Part shown: positions 24,891 through 33,196 of the stretch, piece by piece
How the letters are laid out: the number at the start of each line of letters is the position of its first letter
Position numbering within the stretch: the first letter of the stretch is position 1
Origin: Oceanicola sp. D3
GTDB lineage: Bacteria > Pseudomonadota > Alphaproteobacteria > Rhodobacterales > Rhodobacteraceae
NCBI RefSeq assembly: GCF_006351965.1
Contig: NZ_CP040932.1
Location: 186,001 to 250,000, forward strand
Length of the DNA: 64,000 nucleotides
Direction: 5' to 3'
Made by a program: the position numbers and the translations under genes
The notes under the pieces: generated by a model
What the model saw: only the letters and a program-made list of their open reading frames with translations
What the model was told of the DNA's origin: nothing
Databases searched by the model: none

Positions 24891-26327
24891 TTATTCTGCA
24901 GCCACCGCACGGGTGGCATCGAACTTCTCAAGGATCGCCTCGGCGGCCTCCCGACCATCGCGGATCGCCCATACAACAAGGCTCGCGCCCCGCTGAATGT
25001 CGCCCACCGCATAGACGTTTTCCATCGGCGTCTCATGGGTGAGGAAGTCGGCCTTCACAGTGCCCCAGCGGGTCACCTGAAGCTCGGGCTGATCCCAGAG
25101 TTTTGGCAATTCTTCCGGCTCAAAGCCCAGCGCCTGAATGACCAGATCGGCCTTTTCCACATAGTCCGAACCTTCAATGAGTTCAGGGCTTTGGCGGCCG
25201 CTGGCATCGGGAGCACCAAGGCGCATCTTCTGCACCATAACGCCCTCCACAGCCTCTTCGCCGGTGAAGCCCTTGGGCGCCGAAAGCCAGACGAATTCCA
25301 CGCCCTCTTCCTCAGCATTGGCCACCTCGCGCTGAGAGCCGGGCATGTTGGCCCGGTCACGGCGATACAGGCACTTCACGCTCGTCGCGCCCTGCCGGAT
25401 CGAGGTGCGCACACAGTCCATCGCCGTGTCGCCCCCACCGATGACAACCACGTTCTTGCCTTCAGCGTTCAGCGTCCCGTTCTCGTAGTCCTCGACCGTG
25501 TCGCCAAAGCTCTTCTTGTTGGAAGCCGTAAGGAAATCAATGGCTTTTACGATCCCCTTCGCCCCCACACCGGGCGCCTGAAGCTCTCGCGTCTTGTACA
25601 CGCCGGTGGCGATGATCACCGCGCCATGGGCCTTCTGGATCTCCTCAAAAGAGATATCCTCGCCCACGTTGCAGTTGAGCTTGAAGGTCACGCCGCCGTC
25701 TTCCAGCTGCTTGTTGCGGCGCATCACCACGTCCTTCTCCAGCTTGAAGCCGGGGATGCCGTAGGTCAGCAGGCCGCCCGCACGGTCGTAACGGTCATAC
25801 ACCGTCACCTGCACACCCGCGCGGCGCAGCATGTCTGCCGCCGCCAGCCCGCCCGGGCCCGCGCCGATGATGCCCACGCTTTCTTCGCGTTCCTGATGCG
25901 GCTTCGGCGGCTCAACCCAGCCGTTTTCCCAAGCGGTATCAGTGATATACTTCTCGACAGAGCCAATGGTCACAGTGCCGTGGCCGCTCATCTCGATCAC
26001 GCAGTTGCCTTCGCACAGCCGGTCTTGCGGGCAAATGCGACCGCAGATCTCGGGGAAGGTGTTGGTGGCCTGGCTCAGCTCATAGGCTTCCTTCAACCGG
26101 CCCGTCGCGGTGAGGCGCAGCCAGTCGGGGATGTTGTTGTGCAGCGGGCAATGGCTCTGGCAGTAGGGCACGCCACACTGGCTGCACCGACTCGCCTGCG
26201 CCTCGGCGCGCTCCGCCGCAAACTCTGCGTAAATCTCTTTGAAATCATTCGAGCGTACATTGGCCTCCCGCTTCTCGGGCATCTGGCGTTCTAGCTCGAC
26301 GAATTTCAGCATGGGCTGCTTGGCCAT
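24891..26327 (-). CDS. gltD: Glutamate synthase (NADPH) small subunit
   Basis: Passes electrons from NADPH through FAD and iron-sulfur clusters to the large subunit. 478 residues. N-terminal cysteine sets (CSQCGVPYCQSHCPLHN and CGRICPQDRLCEGNC) ligate [4Fe-4S] clusters; the FAD motif is VGIIGAGPGGLAAADMLRRAG and the NADPH motif VVVIGGGDTAMDC; the C-terminal YAVGDIQRGASLVVWAIRDGREAA is conserved. ATG 26327 has AAGGAGA 6 bp upstream. It is transcribed toward gltB but a 168-bp regulatory region and the exported protein gene intervene. Confidence 0.97.
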   Translation of the reverse strand: MAKQPMLKFVELERQMPEKREANVRSNDFKEIYAEFAAERAEAQASRCSQCGVPYCQSHCPLHNNIPDWLRLTATGRLKEAYELSQATNTFPEICGRICPQDRLCEGNCVIEMSGHGTVTIGSVEKYITDTAWENGWVEPPKPHQEREESVGIIGAGPGGLAAADMLRRAGVQVTVYDRYDRAGGLLTYGIPGFKLEKDVVMRRNKQLEDGGVTFKLNCNVGEDISFEEIQKAHGAVIIATGVYKTRELQAPGVGAKGIVKAIDFLTASNKKSFGDTVEDYENGTLNAEGKNVVVIGGGDTAMDCVRTSIRQGATSVKCLYRRDRANMPGSQREVANAEEEGVEFVWLSAPKGFTGEEAVEGVMVQKMRLGAPDASGRQSPELIEGSDYVEKADLVIQALGFEPEELPKLWDQPELQVTRWGTVKADFLTHETPMENVYAVGDIQRGASLVVWAIRDGREAAEAILEKFDATRAVAAE

Positions 26328-26381
26328 GACGTCTCCTTCACTGTCCCCGCCTCCCTATCACGCGGGGCGGGGGGAATAAAA

Positions 26382-26396
26382 GTCAACTGAGCTGAC
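26382..26396. promoter_or_regulatory. Palindromic operator candidate, site D
   Basis: GTCAAC-TGA-GCTGAC in the gltD–uppP divergent region, 55 bp upstream of gltD. On the gltD strand its half-site forms TTGACT, as at site A. Confidence 0.55.
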
Positions 26397-26456
26397 CTAT
26401 TTTTGCGATTTTGGATACCCTCGCGGCCCGATAGGTGTCAACTCCCTAGATTTTGT

Positions 26457-26471
26457 GTCAGTATAGTTTAC
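26457..26471. promoter_or_regulatory. Degenerate palindrome, site E, over a TATAGT hexamer
   Basis: GTCAGT-ATA-GTTTAC, a weaker match to the same motif, 75 bp from site D. Sites D and E are both followed by CTATTTT. TATAGT (26462-26467) could be the -10 of uppP, although no good -35 is visible. Confidence 0.35.
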
Positions 26472-26538
26472 CTATTTTCCCGCTTCCCTCTATCTGCCTG
26501 TTGTATAGGCTGCGGCAAAACCAAACGGGCGGGCTGAA

Positions 26539-27342
26539 ATGGAACTTTGGCAGTTACTAGTTGTTGCAATAATTCAAGGGGTTACGGAGTTTTTGCCAAT
26601 CTCCTCCTCGGGCCACCTCATCCTTTTGCCGGGCCTTACCGGCATGGAGGATCAGGGGCAGGTTATTGATGTGGCAGTCCATGTCGGCACCCTTTTTGCC
26701 GTCATTCTCTACTTCCGCACCGATGTCGCCGCCGCCGCCGCAGGCACCCTCCGCCTCGCCCGTGGCCGCATCGACACGCCGGGGGCCCGCCTCGCATGGC
26801 TGCTCATTCTGGCAACGATTCCCGTCATCCTCTTCGGCCTCGTCCTCAAACTCACCGGCCTCGATGACCAACTGCGCTCCGTCGCCGTGATCGGCTGGAC
26901 AATGCTGATCTTCGGCCTCGTCCTCTATTGGGCCGACCAGAAAGGCCCGGAAACCAAGAAAGATTCAGACTGGAACCTGAAGGACGCCCTCATCATGGGC
27001 CTCTGGCAGGCCGTCGCCCTGATCCCGGGCACCTCCCGTTCCGGGATCACCATCACCGCCGCCCGCAGCCTTGGCTACAAGCGCGAGGACGGGGCGAAAC
27101 TGGCGATGCTGATGTCGATCCCCACCATCGCAGCTTCGGGCATTCTGTTGGGTGCAGAGGTGGCCGCCAACGCCGATGCTCAGGTTGCTAAAGACGCCGC
27201 AATCGCCGCGCTCTTCGCCTTCCTCTCGGCCCTTCTGGCATTGGCGCTGATGATGCGCCTGCTGCGCTCGGTCAGCTTCACACCCTACGTGATTTACCGG
27301 GTCGTGCTCGGCCTGTTCCTGCTGTGGTGGGCTTACGCTTAA
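26539..27342 (+). CDS. uppP: Undecaprenyl-diphosphatase
   Basis: Integral membrane phosphatase that regenerates undecaprenyl phosphate for peptidoglycan and surface polysaccharide synthesis; also gives bacitracin tolerance. 267 residues with about eight hydrophobic segments, the first motif GVTEFLPISSSGHLIL (residues about 17-32) and the second LIPGTSRSGITITAARSLG. Its TAA overlaps the stop of the convergent NDUFA9-like gene within a shared TTAA. Divergent from gltD across sites D and E. Confidence 0.96.
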   Translation: MELWQLLVVAIIQGVTEFLPISSSGHLILLPGLTGMEDQGQVIDVAVHVGTLFAVILYFRTDVAAAAAGTLRLARGRIDTPGARLAWLLILATIPVILFGLVLKLTGLDDQLRSVAVIGWTMLIFGLVLYWADQKGPETKKDSDWNLKDALIMGLWQAVALIPGTSRSGITITAARSLGYKREDGAKLAMLMSIPTIAASGILLGAEVAANADAQVAKDAAIAALFAFLSALLALALMMRLLRSVSFTPYVIYRVVLGLFLLWWAYA

Positions 27343-28322
27343 GCCTTCAGTTTACCCGCCGATTCCTTGATCGCGTCATACTGGCCGGAGGGGCGGAATT
27401 TCCACATGTAATCAGGGAGCTCAGCTTCCATCGGGGTGGGCTGAACATCCAGCGCCTCAAAGCCCGTGGCCCCATCGCCAACCACATTGTCAACACTCAG
27501 GCTCTTAACCTGATCGCGGTTGATGAGGCTGTTGGTAAAAAGCCCGCCCGTGAGGGTTTGCGCAAGATCGAGCGAACCAGCCAGGAGCCGTGCAACAAAG
27601 TTTGGCTGCGCGATCAGGATCTTCTTGCGCCGGATGATCTTCAGCACCTTTTCCACCAGCGCCCGGATGGTCAGCACCTCCGGCCCGCCAAGCTCATAAA
27701 CGCCCGGCGCGGCCTCGCCCAACGCAGCTTTCTCAGCTGCTGCGGCCACGTCATCCACGAAGACAGGCTGCACCTTGGTGCCCGCGCCAATCACCGGCAT
27801 CACCGGCCCGAAGCGCGACATTGAGGCGTAGAGGTTGATGAAGCCATCTTCCGGCCCGAACATCAGCGAAGGCCGCAGAATCACGGCGTTTTCAAGGGCC
27901 TCACGAACGGCCGCCTCACCTTCGCCTTTGGTCCGGTAATAATCGCTCGGCCCATCCGCATCGGCCCCGATGGCCGACACGTGCACAAATCCCTCAACGC
28001 CCTGCTCCGCCGCGATCCGCGCGATCCGGCCAGCGCCATCGACATGCACGGCGTCCATATTGTTCTTGCCATAGGTGCCACCGACACCCACGCAGTTGAT
28101 CACAAGATCAGCGCCCTGCATCGCCTGCGCCACCGAAGCGTCATCGCGGATGTTGCAGAAGATCGGCTCAACCTGGCCAACTACGCCATAGGGCCGCAAA
28201 AAGCCCGCCTCATTGGGCCTGCGCACCGCAGCCCGCACCCGCCATCCCTGCTTGGCCAGCCGGCGGGCAATGTAGCGCCCCAGAAAGCCGGAACCGCCGT
28301 AGATGGTAACGAGTTTCGACAT
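27339..28322 (-). CDS. Complex I NDUFA9-like NAD(P)H-binding protein
   Basis: Atypical short-chain dehydrogenase. N-terminal Rossmann motif VTIYGGSGFLGRYIARRLAKQG, then DLVINCVGVGG, HVSAIGADADGPSDYYRTKGEGE and RPSLMFGPEDGFIN. This pattern matches the NDUFA9 family, whose mitochondrial and alphaproteobacterial members are accessory to respiratory complex I or quinone metabolism. The catalytic YxxxK is present only as YYRTK. ATG 28322 has GGGAGA upstream and gives 327 residues. Confidence 0.9.
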   Translation of the reverse strand: MSKLVTIYGGSGFLGRYIARRLAKQGWRVRAAVRRPNEAGFLRPYGVVGQVEPIFCNIRDDASVAQAMQGADLVINCVGVGGTYGKNNMDAVHVDGAGRIARIAAEQGVEGFVHVSAIGADADGPSDYYRTKGEGEAAVREALENAVILRPSLMFGPEDGFINLYASMSRFGPVMPVIGAGTKVQPVFVDDVAAAAEKAALGEAAPGVYELGGPEVLTIRALVEKVLKIIRRKKILIAQPNFVARLLAGSLDLAQTLTGGLFTNSLINRDQVKSLSVDNVVGDGATGFEALDVQPTPMEAELPDYMWKFRPSGQYDAIKESAGKLKA

Positions 28323-28451
28323 GTCGGATGTCTCCCTTACTGGCTGAAATGCTGATAACTTCCCGAGCCTCGCACGGCAAGGCGCGATTGGACGCACAGG
28401 AGTGGTTGACAGCCCCTCGCAGCACATATATCTGCCGCCCTCACGACACCT

Positions 28452-28538
28452 GCCCAGGTGGCGGAATTGGTAGACGCGCCAGCTTCAGGTGCTGGTATTC
28501 GCAAGGATGTGGAGGTTCGAGTCCTCTCCTGGGCACCA
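28452..28538 (+). tRNA. tRNA-Leu (anticodon CAG)
   Basis: Acceptor arms GCCCAGG (28452-28458) and CCTGGGC (28528-28534) pair perfectly, with discriminator A and an encoded CCA. Anticodon stem CCAGC/GCTGG encloses the loop TTCAGGT, anticodon CAG. The long variable arm and GGTTCGAGTCC T-loop are typical of class II leucine tRNA. 87 nt. Confidence 0.97.
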
Positions 28539-28846
28539 TTGACCCCGCCAAAGGTCAGCCAGAATCAATACATTATAGAGCTTGCAGACTTCCCCGGTGC
28601 TCATTCAGGCACCCGTAGGGCGGCTTGCTTTTGATTCCCCTGAAAGGTTCGAGCATTGGCGAAACCGCCACGAGCTCCCCAAGCCTCTCAAACTCGTGGC
28701 TGCAGGACGACGTCAAGCTGTAGCGCGGCAAGTTGAGAAGGGGCGAACGGTGGGGCCCGGGCTGCTTTCTGAAGCGCCCTCTTTACCATTCCTCAAACTC
28801 TTCGTGCCACAACAGGCCTGACGGATCGCACTCAGAATGAGGCTGA
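28539..28846. other. 308-bp spacer without a convincing gene
   Basis: Between the tRNA and the lysozyme-like gene. A TTG-started frame (28582-28821, 79 codons) is open but has no ribosome site and no recognisable protein features. A lone half-site GGTCAGC of the palindrome motif lies at 28553-28559. No terminator hairpin was seen. Confidence 0.5.
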
Positions 28847-29572
28847 ATGATATACCGCCCGGCTTTCATCGCTCTTTGGTTTACGCTCCTGCTTGCCACC
28901 TCAGCCAATGCCGCCGAGCCGCTTTTTGGCGGTGCACGGCCGCTGGTTGCGCCTGTCGGGGCCGAAATTGGGCCGGGGCCGAGCCTTTTTGCTGGGAATC
29001 AGCAGGGCGGATTCTTTGCCCCCCTTCCGGAGCGGCGCACGAGGGATGAGGTCGTGCAGGAGGCACCAACAGGTCGCGGCTGGACGACCGAGGCCGTTTA
29101 TGCCGAGTGGATTCGCGGGCTGATCGCTCAGGCCGAAGCTGGCGCGGCGGGCTATGACGCGGTTGTTCTGAGCGCCAAGGTAAAGCCACCACGCCGCCCG
29201 ACCGAGCTGACCATTGCCGAGATTTACGATTGGATCGAGGATACACCCGGCCAGAACCACGCGATTGGGCGATATCAGTTTATCCCTGTCACACTCCGGC
29301 GCCTTGTTGACCATCTCGGCGCACCGCCAAACACGCGCTTCAGTCCCGAAGTGCAGGATGCGCTGGCCGACCAACTGTTACGCGAAGCAGGGCTCAGCGC
29401 GCTTCTGGCTGGCAAAATGCCCCGCAAAACCTTCATGAACCGCCTTGCCGCCATCTGGGCCGGGCTGCCCACTTCCACGGGCAAATCACATTACCACGGG
29501 CACGCGGGCAATAAGGCGACCATGAGTTGGCGGCACTTCGAGGCGGAAATGGCAAAATTCTTCCCTGAGTGA
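28847..29572 (+). CDS. Exported lambda-endolysin-like (GH104-type) protein
   Basis: 241 residues with a signal peptide (LWFTLLLATSANAAE). The C-terminal 150 residues follow the pattern of lambda R/GH104 lytic transglycosylases: AEAGAAGYDAV (Glu97 in the position of the catalytic acid), AIGRYQFIPVTL (conserved G-RYQF), FSPEVQDALADQLL and LAAIWAGLPTSTGKSHY. This suggests a periplasmic peptidoglycan hydrolase; the match is by pattern only. ATG 28847 is preceded by GAGG at 5 bp. No phage genes surround it. Confidence 0.7.
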   Translation: MIYRPAFIALWFTLLLATSANAAEPLFGGARPLVAPVGAEIGPGPSLFAGNQQGGFFAPLPERRTRDEVVQEAPTGRGWTTEAVYAEWIRGLIAQAEAGAAGYDAVVLSAKVKPPRRPTELTIAEIYDWIEDTPGQNHAIGRYQFIPVTLRRLVDHLGAPPNTRFSPEVQDALADQLLREAGLSALLAGKMPRKTFMNRLAAIWAGLPTSTGKSHYHGHAGNKATMSWRHFEAEMAKFFPE

Positions 29573-29654
29573 CGGGATTTGCCACGTTTGCGGCATTTGA
29601 TTTCGCACCCGTTAGGGCCTATCTCGGCTCAAACGGATAAAAAGGCAAACCACC

Positions 29655-30269
29655 GTGGCAAAGACCCATCTCTACAAGAACGACCTCCCAGACGGGCTCG
29701 ACCTTGGCCCAGTGGTGGCCATTGACTGCGAGACGATGGGGCTCAACCCGCATCGTGACAGGCTGTGCCTTGTGCAGATGTCTGGCGGCGACGGCGAGGC
29801 GCATCTGGTGCAGATCGAAAAGGGCCAAACCGCAGCGCCGAACCTTGCTGCGATGCTTGAGAACCCCGATGTTCTGAAGCTCTTCCACTTTGGGCGGTTT
29901 GATATTGCTGCGATGTACAATGCCTTCGGCGCACTGGCCGCGCCGGTCTATTGCACCAAGATCGCCTCCAAACTGGTGCGCACCTTCACTGACCGGCACG
30001 GGCTGAAATACCTCTGCCAGGAGCTGATCGGGGTGGATATCTCGAAGCAGCAGCAAAGCTCCGACTGGGGTGCACCCGAGCTGACCGAGGCGCAGCAAAG
30101 CTACGCAGCCTCTGATGTGTTGCACCTGCACAAGCTGCGCGATGTGCTGAACGAGCGTCTGGCCCGCGAGGGGCGCACCGAATTGGCACAATCCTGCTTC
30201 GGCTTTCTGCCAACCCGTGCCAAGCTCGACCTCGCCGGCTGGCCCGAAATCGACATTTTCGCCCATTAG
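29655..30269 (+). CDS. RNase D-like 3'-5' exonuclease
   Basis: DEDD-family exonuclease domain of 204 residues without the HRDC domains of full RNase D. The three exonuclease motifs are clear: VAIDCETMGLNPHRDRLCLVQ (ExoI), KLFHFGRFDIAAMYNAFG (ExoII) and SYAASDVLHLHKLRDVL (ExoIII with tyrosine). It could act on tRNA or small RNA 3' ends. GTG start at 29655. It lies 9 bp upstream of kdsD and probably shares its transcript. Confidence 0.9.
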   Translation: MAKTHLYKNDLPDGLDLGPVVAIDCETMGLNPHRDRLCLVQMSGGDGEAHLVQIEKGQTAAPNLAAMLENPDVLKLFHFGRFDIAAMYNAFGALAAPVYCTKIASKLVRTFTDRHGLKYLCQELIGVDISKQQQSSDWGAPELTEAQQSYAASDVLHLHKLRDVLNERLAREGRTELAQSCFGFLPTRAKLDLAGWPEIDIFAH

Positions 30270-30278
30270 GCTGACGCG

Positions 30279-31256
30279 ATGAACATGCAGGAGCCCATCA
30301 ACCCCGCCACGCTCATTGAAGCGGGCAAGCGGGTGATCGCCCTTGAGACAGAGGGGCTTACCCGGCTGGCTGAGGGGCTCGGGCCGGGCTTTGCTGAGGC
30401 CTGCGAAATGATCCTCGCCGCGCCGGGGCGGGTCATCGTGTCTGGCATGGGCAAATCCGGGCATATCGCTCGCAAACTCGCAGCCACATTCGCCTCCACC
30501 GGCACGCCTGCGCATTTCGTCCATCCCGCCGAGGCCAGCCACGGCGACCTTGGGATGATGAGCCAGGGCGATGTAGCGTTGCTGCTTTCCAACTCCGGCG
30601 AAACCCCCGAGTTAGCTGATATGATCAGCTATACCCGGCGCTTTGGCATCCCACTCATCGGCGTGGCCTCGAAAGCTGAGAGCACACTGCTCTCTAGCGC
30701 CGATTGTGCGATTCTGTTGCCAGGAGCCGAAGAGGCCTGCGAAGAAGGGATCGTGCCAACCACGTCAACTACCATGACGCTGGCGCTGGGCGATGCCTTG
30801 GCGGTGGCGCTCATGAAGCACCGGCGCTTCACCCCAGAAAAGTTTCGCGACTTTCACCCCGGTGGCAAGCTGGGCGCGCGTCTCGCCAAGGTACGAGACC
30901 TCATGCACAACCGCGATGCGCTGCCTCTTGCCACTCCGGGGACGCCTATGAGCGAGGCCCTGCTTACCATGAGCCAAAGCGGTTTTGGCGTGGTAGGCGT
31001 AGCCGCACAGGATGGTAGGCTTCACGGTATCGTCACCGACGGTGACTTGCGCCGGCATATGTCCGGGCTTCTGGATCATACCGTGGATGAAGTCATGACC
31101 GATAACCCCCTGACCATCGGCCCCGATGCCCTCGCCGCTGAGGCACTGGCGTTGATGAACAGCCGTAAGATCACCTGCCTTTTCGTGCTTTCGAGCGATG
31201 GCCGGGCGGAGGGGCTCTTGCACATTCACGATTGTCTCCGCGCCGGCGTGGCCTGA
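30279..31256 (+). CDS. kdsD: Arabinose-5-phosphate isomerase (KdsD/KpsF)
   Basis: Converts ribulose 5-phosphate to arabinose 5-phosphate, the first step toward Kdo. 325 residues. SIS domain (VIVSGMGKSGHIARKLAATFASTGTPAHFVHP, LLLSNSGETPEL, VPTTSTTMTLALGDALAVALM) followed by two CBS motifs (VRDLMHNRDALPL..., VDEVMTDNPLTIGPD). It heads the conserved run lptC-lptA-lptB-rpoN, linking Kdo supply to lipopolysaccharide export. Confidence 0.95.
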   Translation: MNMQEPINPATLIEAGKRVIALETEGLTRLAEGLGPGFAEACEMILAAPGRVIVSGMGKSGHIARKLAATFASTGTPAHFVHPAEASHGDLGMMSQGDVALLLSNSGETPELADMISYTRRFGIPLIGVASKAESTLLSSADCAILLPGAEEACEEGIVPTTSTTMTLALGDALAVALMKHRRFTPEKFRDFHPGGKLGARLAKVRDLMHNRDALPLATPGTPMSEALLTMSQSGFGVVGVAAQDGRLHGIVTDGDLRRHMSGLLDHTVDEVMTDNPLTIGPDALAAEALALMNSRKITCLFVLSSDGRAEGLLHIHDCLRAGVA

Positions 31257-31272
31257 GCGGCGGAGCGCGGCG

Positions 31273-31890
31273 ATGTCGGTTTACGACAACAGCTATTCCC
31301 GCTTCGTTTCGATGGCGAAGATCGTGTTGCCACTGGCCGCGCTGGCCATGCTCTCGACGCTCTTTCTGGTTGCCCGCACGGTGGACCCGACCCGCTCGAT
31401 CCCTTTCGCCGATGTCGACGTGAACGAACTGGCCCGCGAGCAGCGCATATCCGCGCCAAACTATTCGGGGGTCACCCGCGATGGCTCGGCTATTTCCATC
31501 GCCGCCACCACAGCCCGGCCCGATCCCGAGAACGAGCACCGCGTTTCGGCCACGGACCTGCGCGCCCAACTCGAAACCGAAGACGGCGGCACCTATGAGC
31601 TTTCGTCTCTTTCCGGGCAGATCGACACGCAGGAAGGGCAAGCCGTGCTCGGTGGGGGTGTGATCATCACCACACCATCCGGCTATCGGATCACCTCGGA
31701 TGAGATTACCACTGCTCTGGAGCGCACCGAGATCGAATCGGTCGGCCCGGTAAAGGCTGAAGGCCCCGCCGGAACGCTTGATGCGGGCAGCATGCGCTTG
31801 GCTCCGGCGGATGACGCCAACGAAGACGGCGGATTCCTTCTGGTTTTCAAGAATGGGGTGAAGCTGGTATACACCCCGCCAACCGAATAG
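31273..31890 (+). CDS. lptC: LPS export protein LptC
   Basis: Bitopic inner membrane protein that receives lipopolysaccharide from LptB2FG and hands it to LptA. 205 residues: a short cytoplasmic start, one hydrophobic helix (IVLPLAALAMLSTLFLVA) and a beta-jellyroll periplasmic domain (RISAPNYSGVTRDGSAISIAA, QAVLGGGVIITTPSGYRI). I chose ATG 31273 (MSVYDNSYSRF); the frame is open upstream into kdsD. It is 11 bp before lptA. Confidence 0.88.
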   Translation: MSVYDNSYSRFVSMAKIVLPLAALAMLSTLFLVARTVDPTRSIPFADVDVNELAREQRISAPNYSGVTRDGSAISIAATTARPDPENEHRVSATDLRAQLETEDGGTYELSSLSGQIDTQEGQAVLGGGVIITTPSGYRITSDEITTALERTEIESVGPVKAEGPAGTLDAGSMRLAPADDANEDGGFLLVFKNGVKLVYTPPTE

Positions 31891-31901
31891 GAATTGTCTC
31901 C

Positions 31902-32411
31902 GTGACTTTGAAGCGCCTCTTTACTGCGTGGCTTTTTGTGCTTTTTGCCGGACTCTCGGCCCCGCTCCATGCACAGGGTGCCAATGTCGCCTTCGGGGCG
32001 CTGAAGCATGACAGCTCGCTTCCGGTGGAAATCGCCGCCGATCAGCTCCAGATCAACCAAGAAACCGGCCGGGCCGTATTTCGTGGCAACGTCAAGGTTG
32101 GCCAAGGCGAAATGCGGCTGACGGCTGCGATGGTGGAAGTTGAATACGAAGGCGGCGAAAGCTCGACCGGCAAGGTGAAGCGACTGCATGCGACCGGCGG
32201 TGTGACGCTTGTTAGCGGCGCCGAGGCGGCAGAGGCGCGGGAGGCTGTTTATACCATTGGCACCAGTCAGATTGTAATGACCGGTGACGTTCTGCTCACA
32301 CAGGGGCAGAACGCGCTTTCAAGCCAGAAGATGGTGGTGGATCTCGATAAGGGCACCGGCGTGATGGAAGGGCGCGTGCGCACCGTCTTCCGTTCGGACA
32401 TCGAAAATTGA
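31902..32411 (+). CDS. lptA: LPS transport periplasmic protein LptA
   Basis: Periplasmic bridge protein carrying lipopolysaccharide to the outer membrane. GTG start at 31902, signal peptide (LFVLFAGLSAPLHAQ) and an OstA-type domain: LPVEIAADQLQINQETGRAVFRGNVKVGQGEMRLTA and IVMTGDVLLTQGQNALSSQKMVVDL. 169 residues, normal. The TGA stop overlaps the TTG start of lptB. Confidence 0.92.
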   Translation: MTLKRLFTAWLFVLFAGLSAPLHAQGANVAFGALKHDSSLPVEIAADQLQINQETGRAVFRGNVKVGQGEMRLTAAMVEVEYEGGESSTGKVKRLHATGGVTLVSGAEAAEAREAVYTIGTSQIVMTGDVLLTQGQNALSSQKMVVDLDKGTGVMEGRVRTVFRSDIEN

Positions 32412-33184
32412 GCGACACTGACACCAATACCAAGCCCGACCTGCGTGTGGCCGGCGGTGATGCGGGGCTGCGTGTGGCCAACATGCGCAAGAGCTACCGC
32501 AAGCGCCTCGTCATTCGCGATGTCAGCATGGATCTGGGCCGCGGCGAGGTGGTGGCCCTGCTGGGCCCCAACGGATCGGGCAAGACCACCTGCTTTTATG
32601 CGATTGCCGGTCTGATCGTGCCGGAGAGCGGGCAGATCACGATTGACGGGCGCGAAGTGACGAGCCTGCCAATGTATCGCCGTGCCAAGCTGGGCATCGG
32701 CTACCTGCCGCAAGAAATGTCGATCTTTCGCGGGCTGAACGTGGAAGATAACATCATGGCCATCCTCGAAATCGCAGAGGCCGACAGGCATAAGCGGCGC
32801 GAGCGGCTGGAAGAACTTCTTTCGGAATTCGCCATTGAGCATCTCCGCCGCGCTCCGGCCTTGGCGCTGTCGGGCGGTGAGCGGCGACGTGTGGAGATTG
32901 CCCGCTGTCTCGCCGCAGACCCGAAGTATCTGCTACTGGATGAACCATTCGCCGGCGTCGATCCGATATCGGTGGGCGAAATTCGCCACCTTGTGACCGA
33001 TCTTAAATCTCGGGGCATCGGCGTGCTCATCACCGATCATAACGTGCGCGAAACGCTGGAAACCGTGGACCGGGCCTACATCTTGCATGACGGCAAAATC
33101 CTGATGAGCGGGACGGCTGAAGAGGTGGTGCAGGATGAGAACGTGCGCCGTGTCTACCTCGGCGACAGCTTCCGCATCATGTGA
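32408..33184 (+). CDS. lptB: LPS export ABC transporter ATPase LptB
   Basis: Cytoplasmic ATPase that powers lipopolysaccharide extraction. Walker A LLGPNGSGKTTCFYAI, Q-loop LPQEMSIFRGL, signature LSGGERRRVEIARCLA, Walker B YLLLDEPFAGVDPISV and H-loop LITDHNVRETL are intact. 258 residues. The start is TTG at 32408 (TTGAGC), overlapping the lptA stop by 4 bp, so translation is coupled. Confidence 0.96.
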   Translation: MSDTDTNTKPDLRVAGGDAGLRVANMRKSYRKRLVIRDVSMDLGRGEVVALLGPNGSGKTTCFYAIAGLIVPESGQITIDGREVTSLPMYRRAKLGIGYLPQEMSIFRGLNVEDNIMAILEIAEADRHKRRERLEELLSEFAIEHLRRAPALALSGGERRRVEIARCLAADPKYLLLDEPFAGVDPISVGEIRHLVTDLKSRGIGVLITDHNVRETLETVDRAYILHDGKILMSGTAEEVVQDENVRRVYLGDSFRIM

Positions 33185-33196
33185 CGGCGGGCCCGA

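Noticed and set aside
28582-28821. A 79-codon TTG-started frame after tRNA-Leu
   Set aside because: No ribosome site, no hydrophobic or domain pattern; kept only as a note on the spacer.
28847-29572. Remnant prophage around the endolysin-like gene and tRNA-Leu
   Set aside because: No integrase, attachment repeat of the tRNA 3' end, holin or structural genes nearby.
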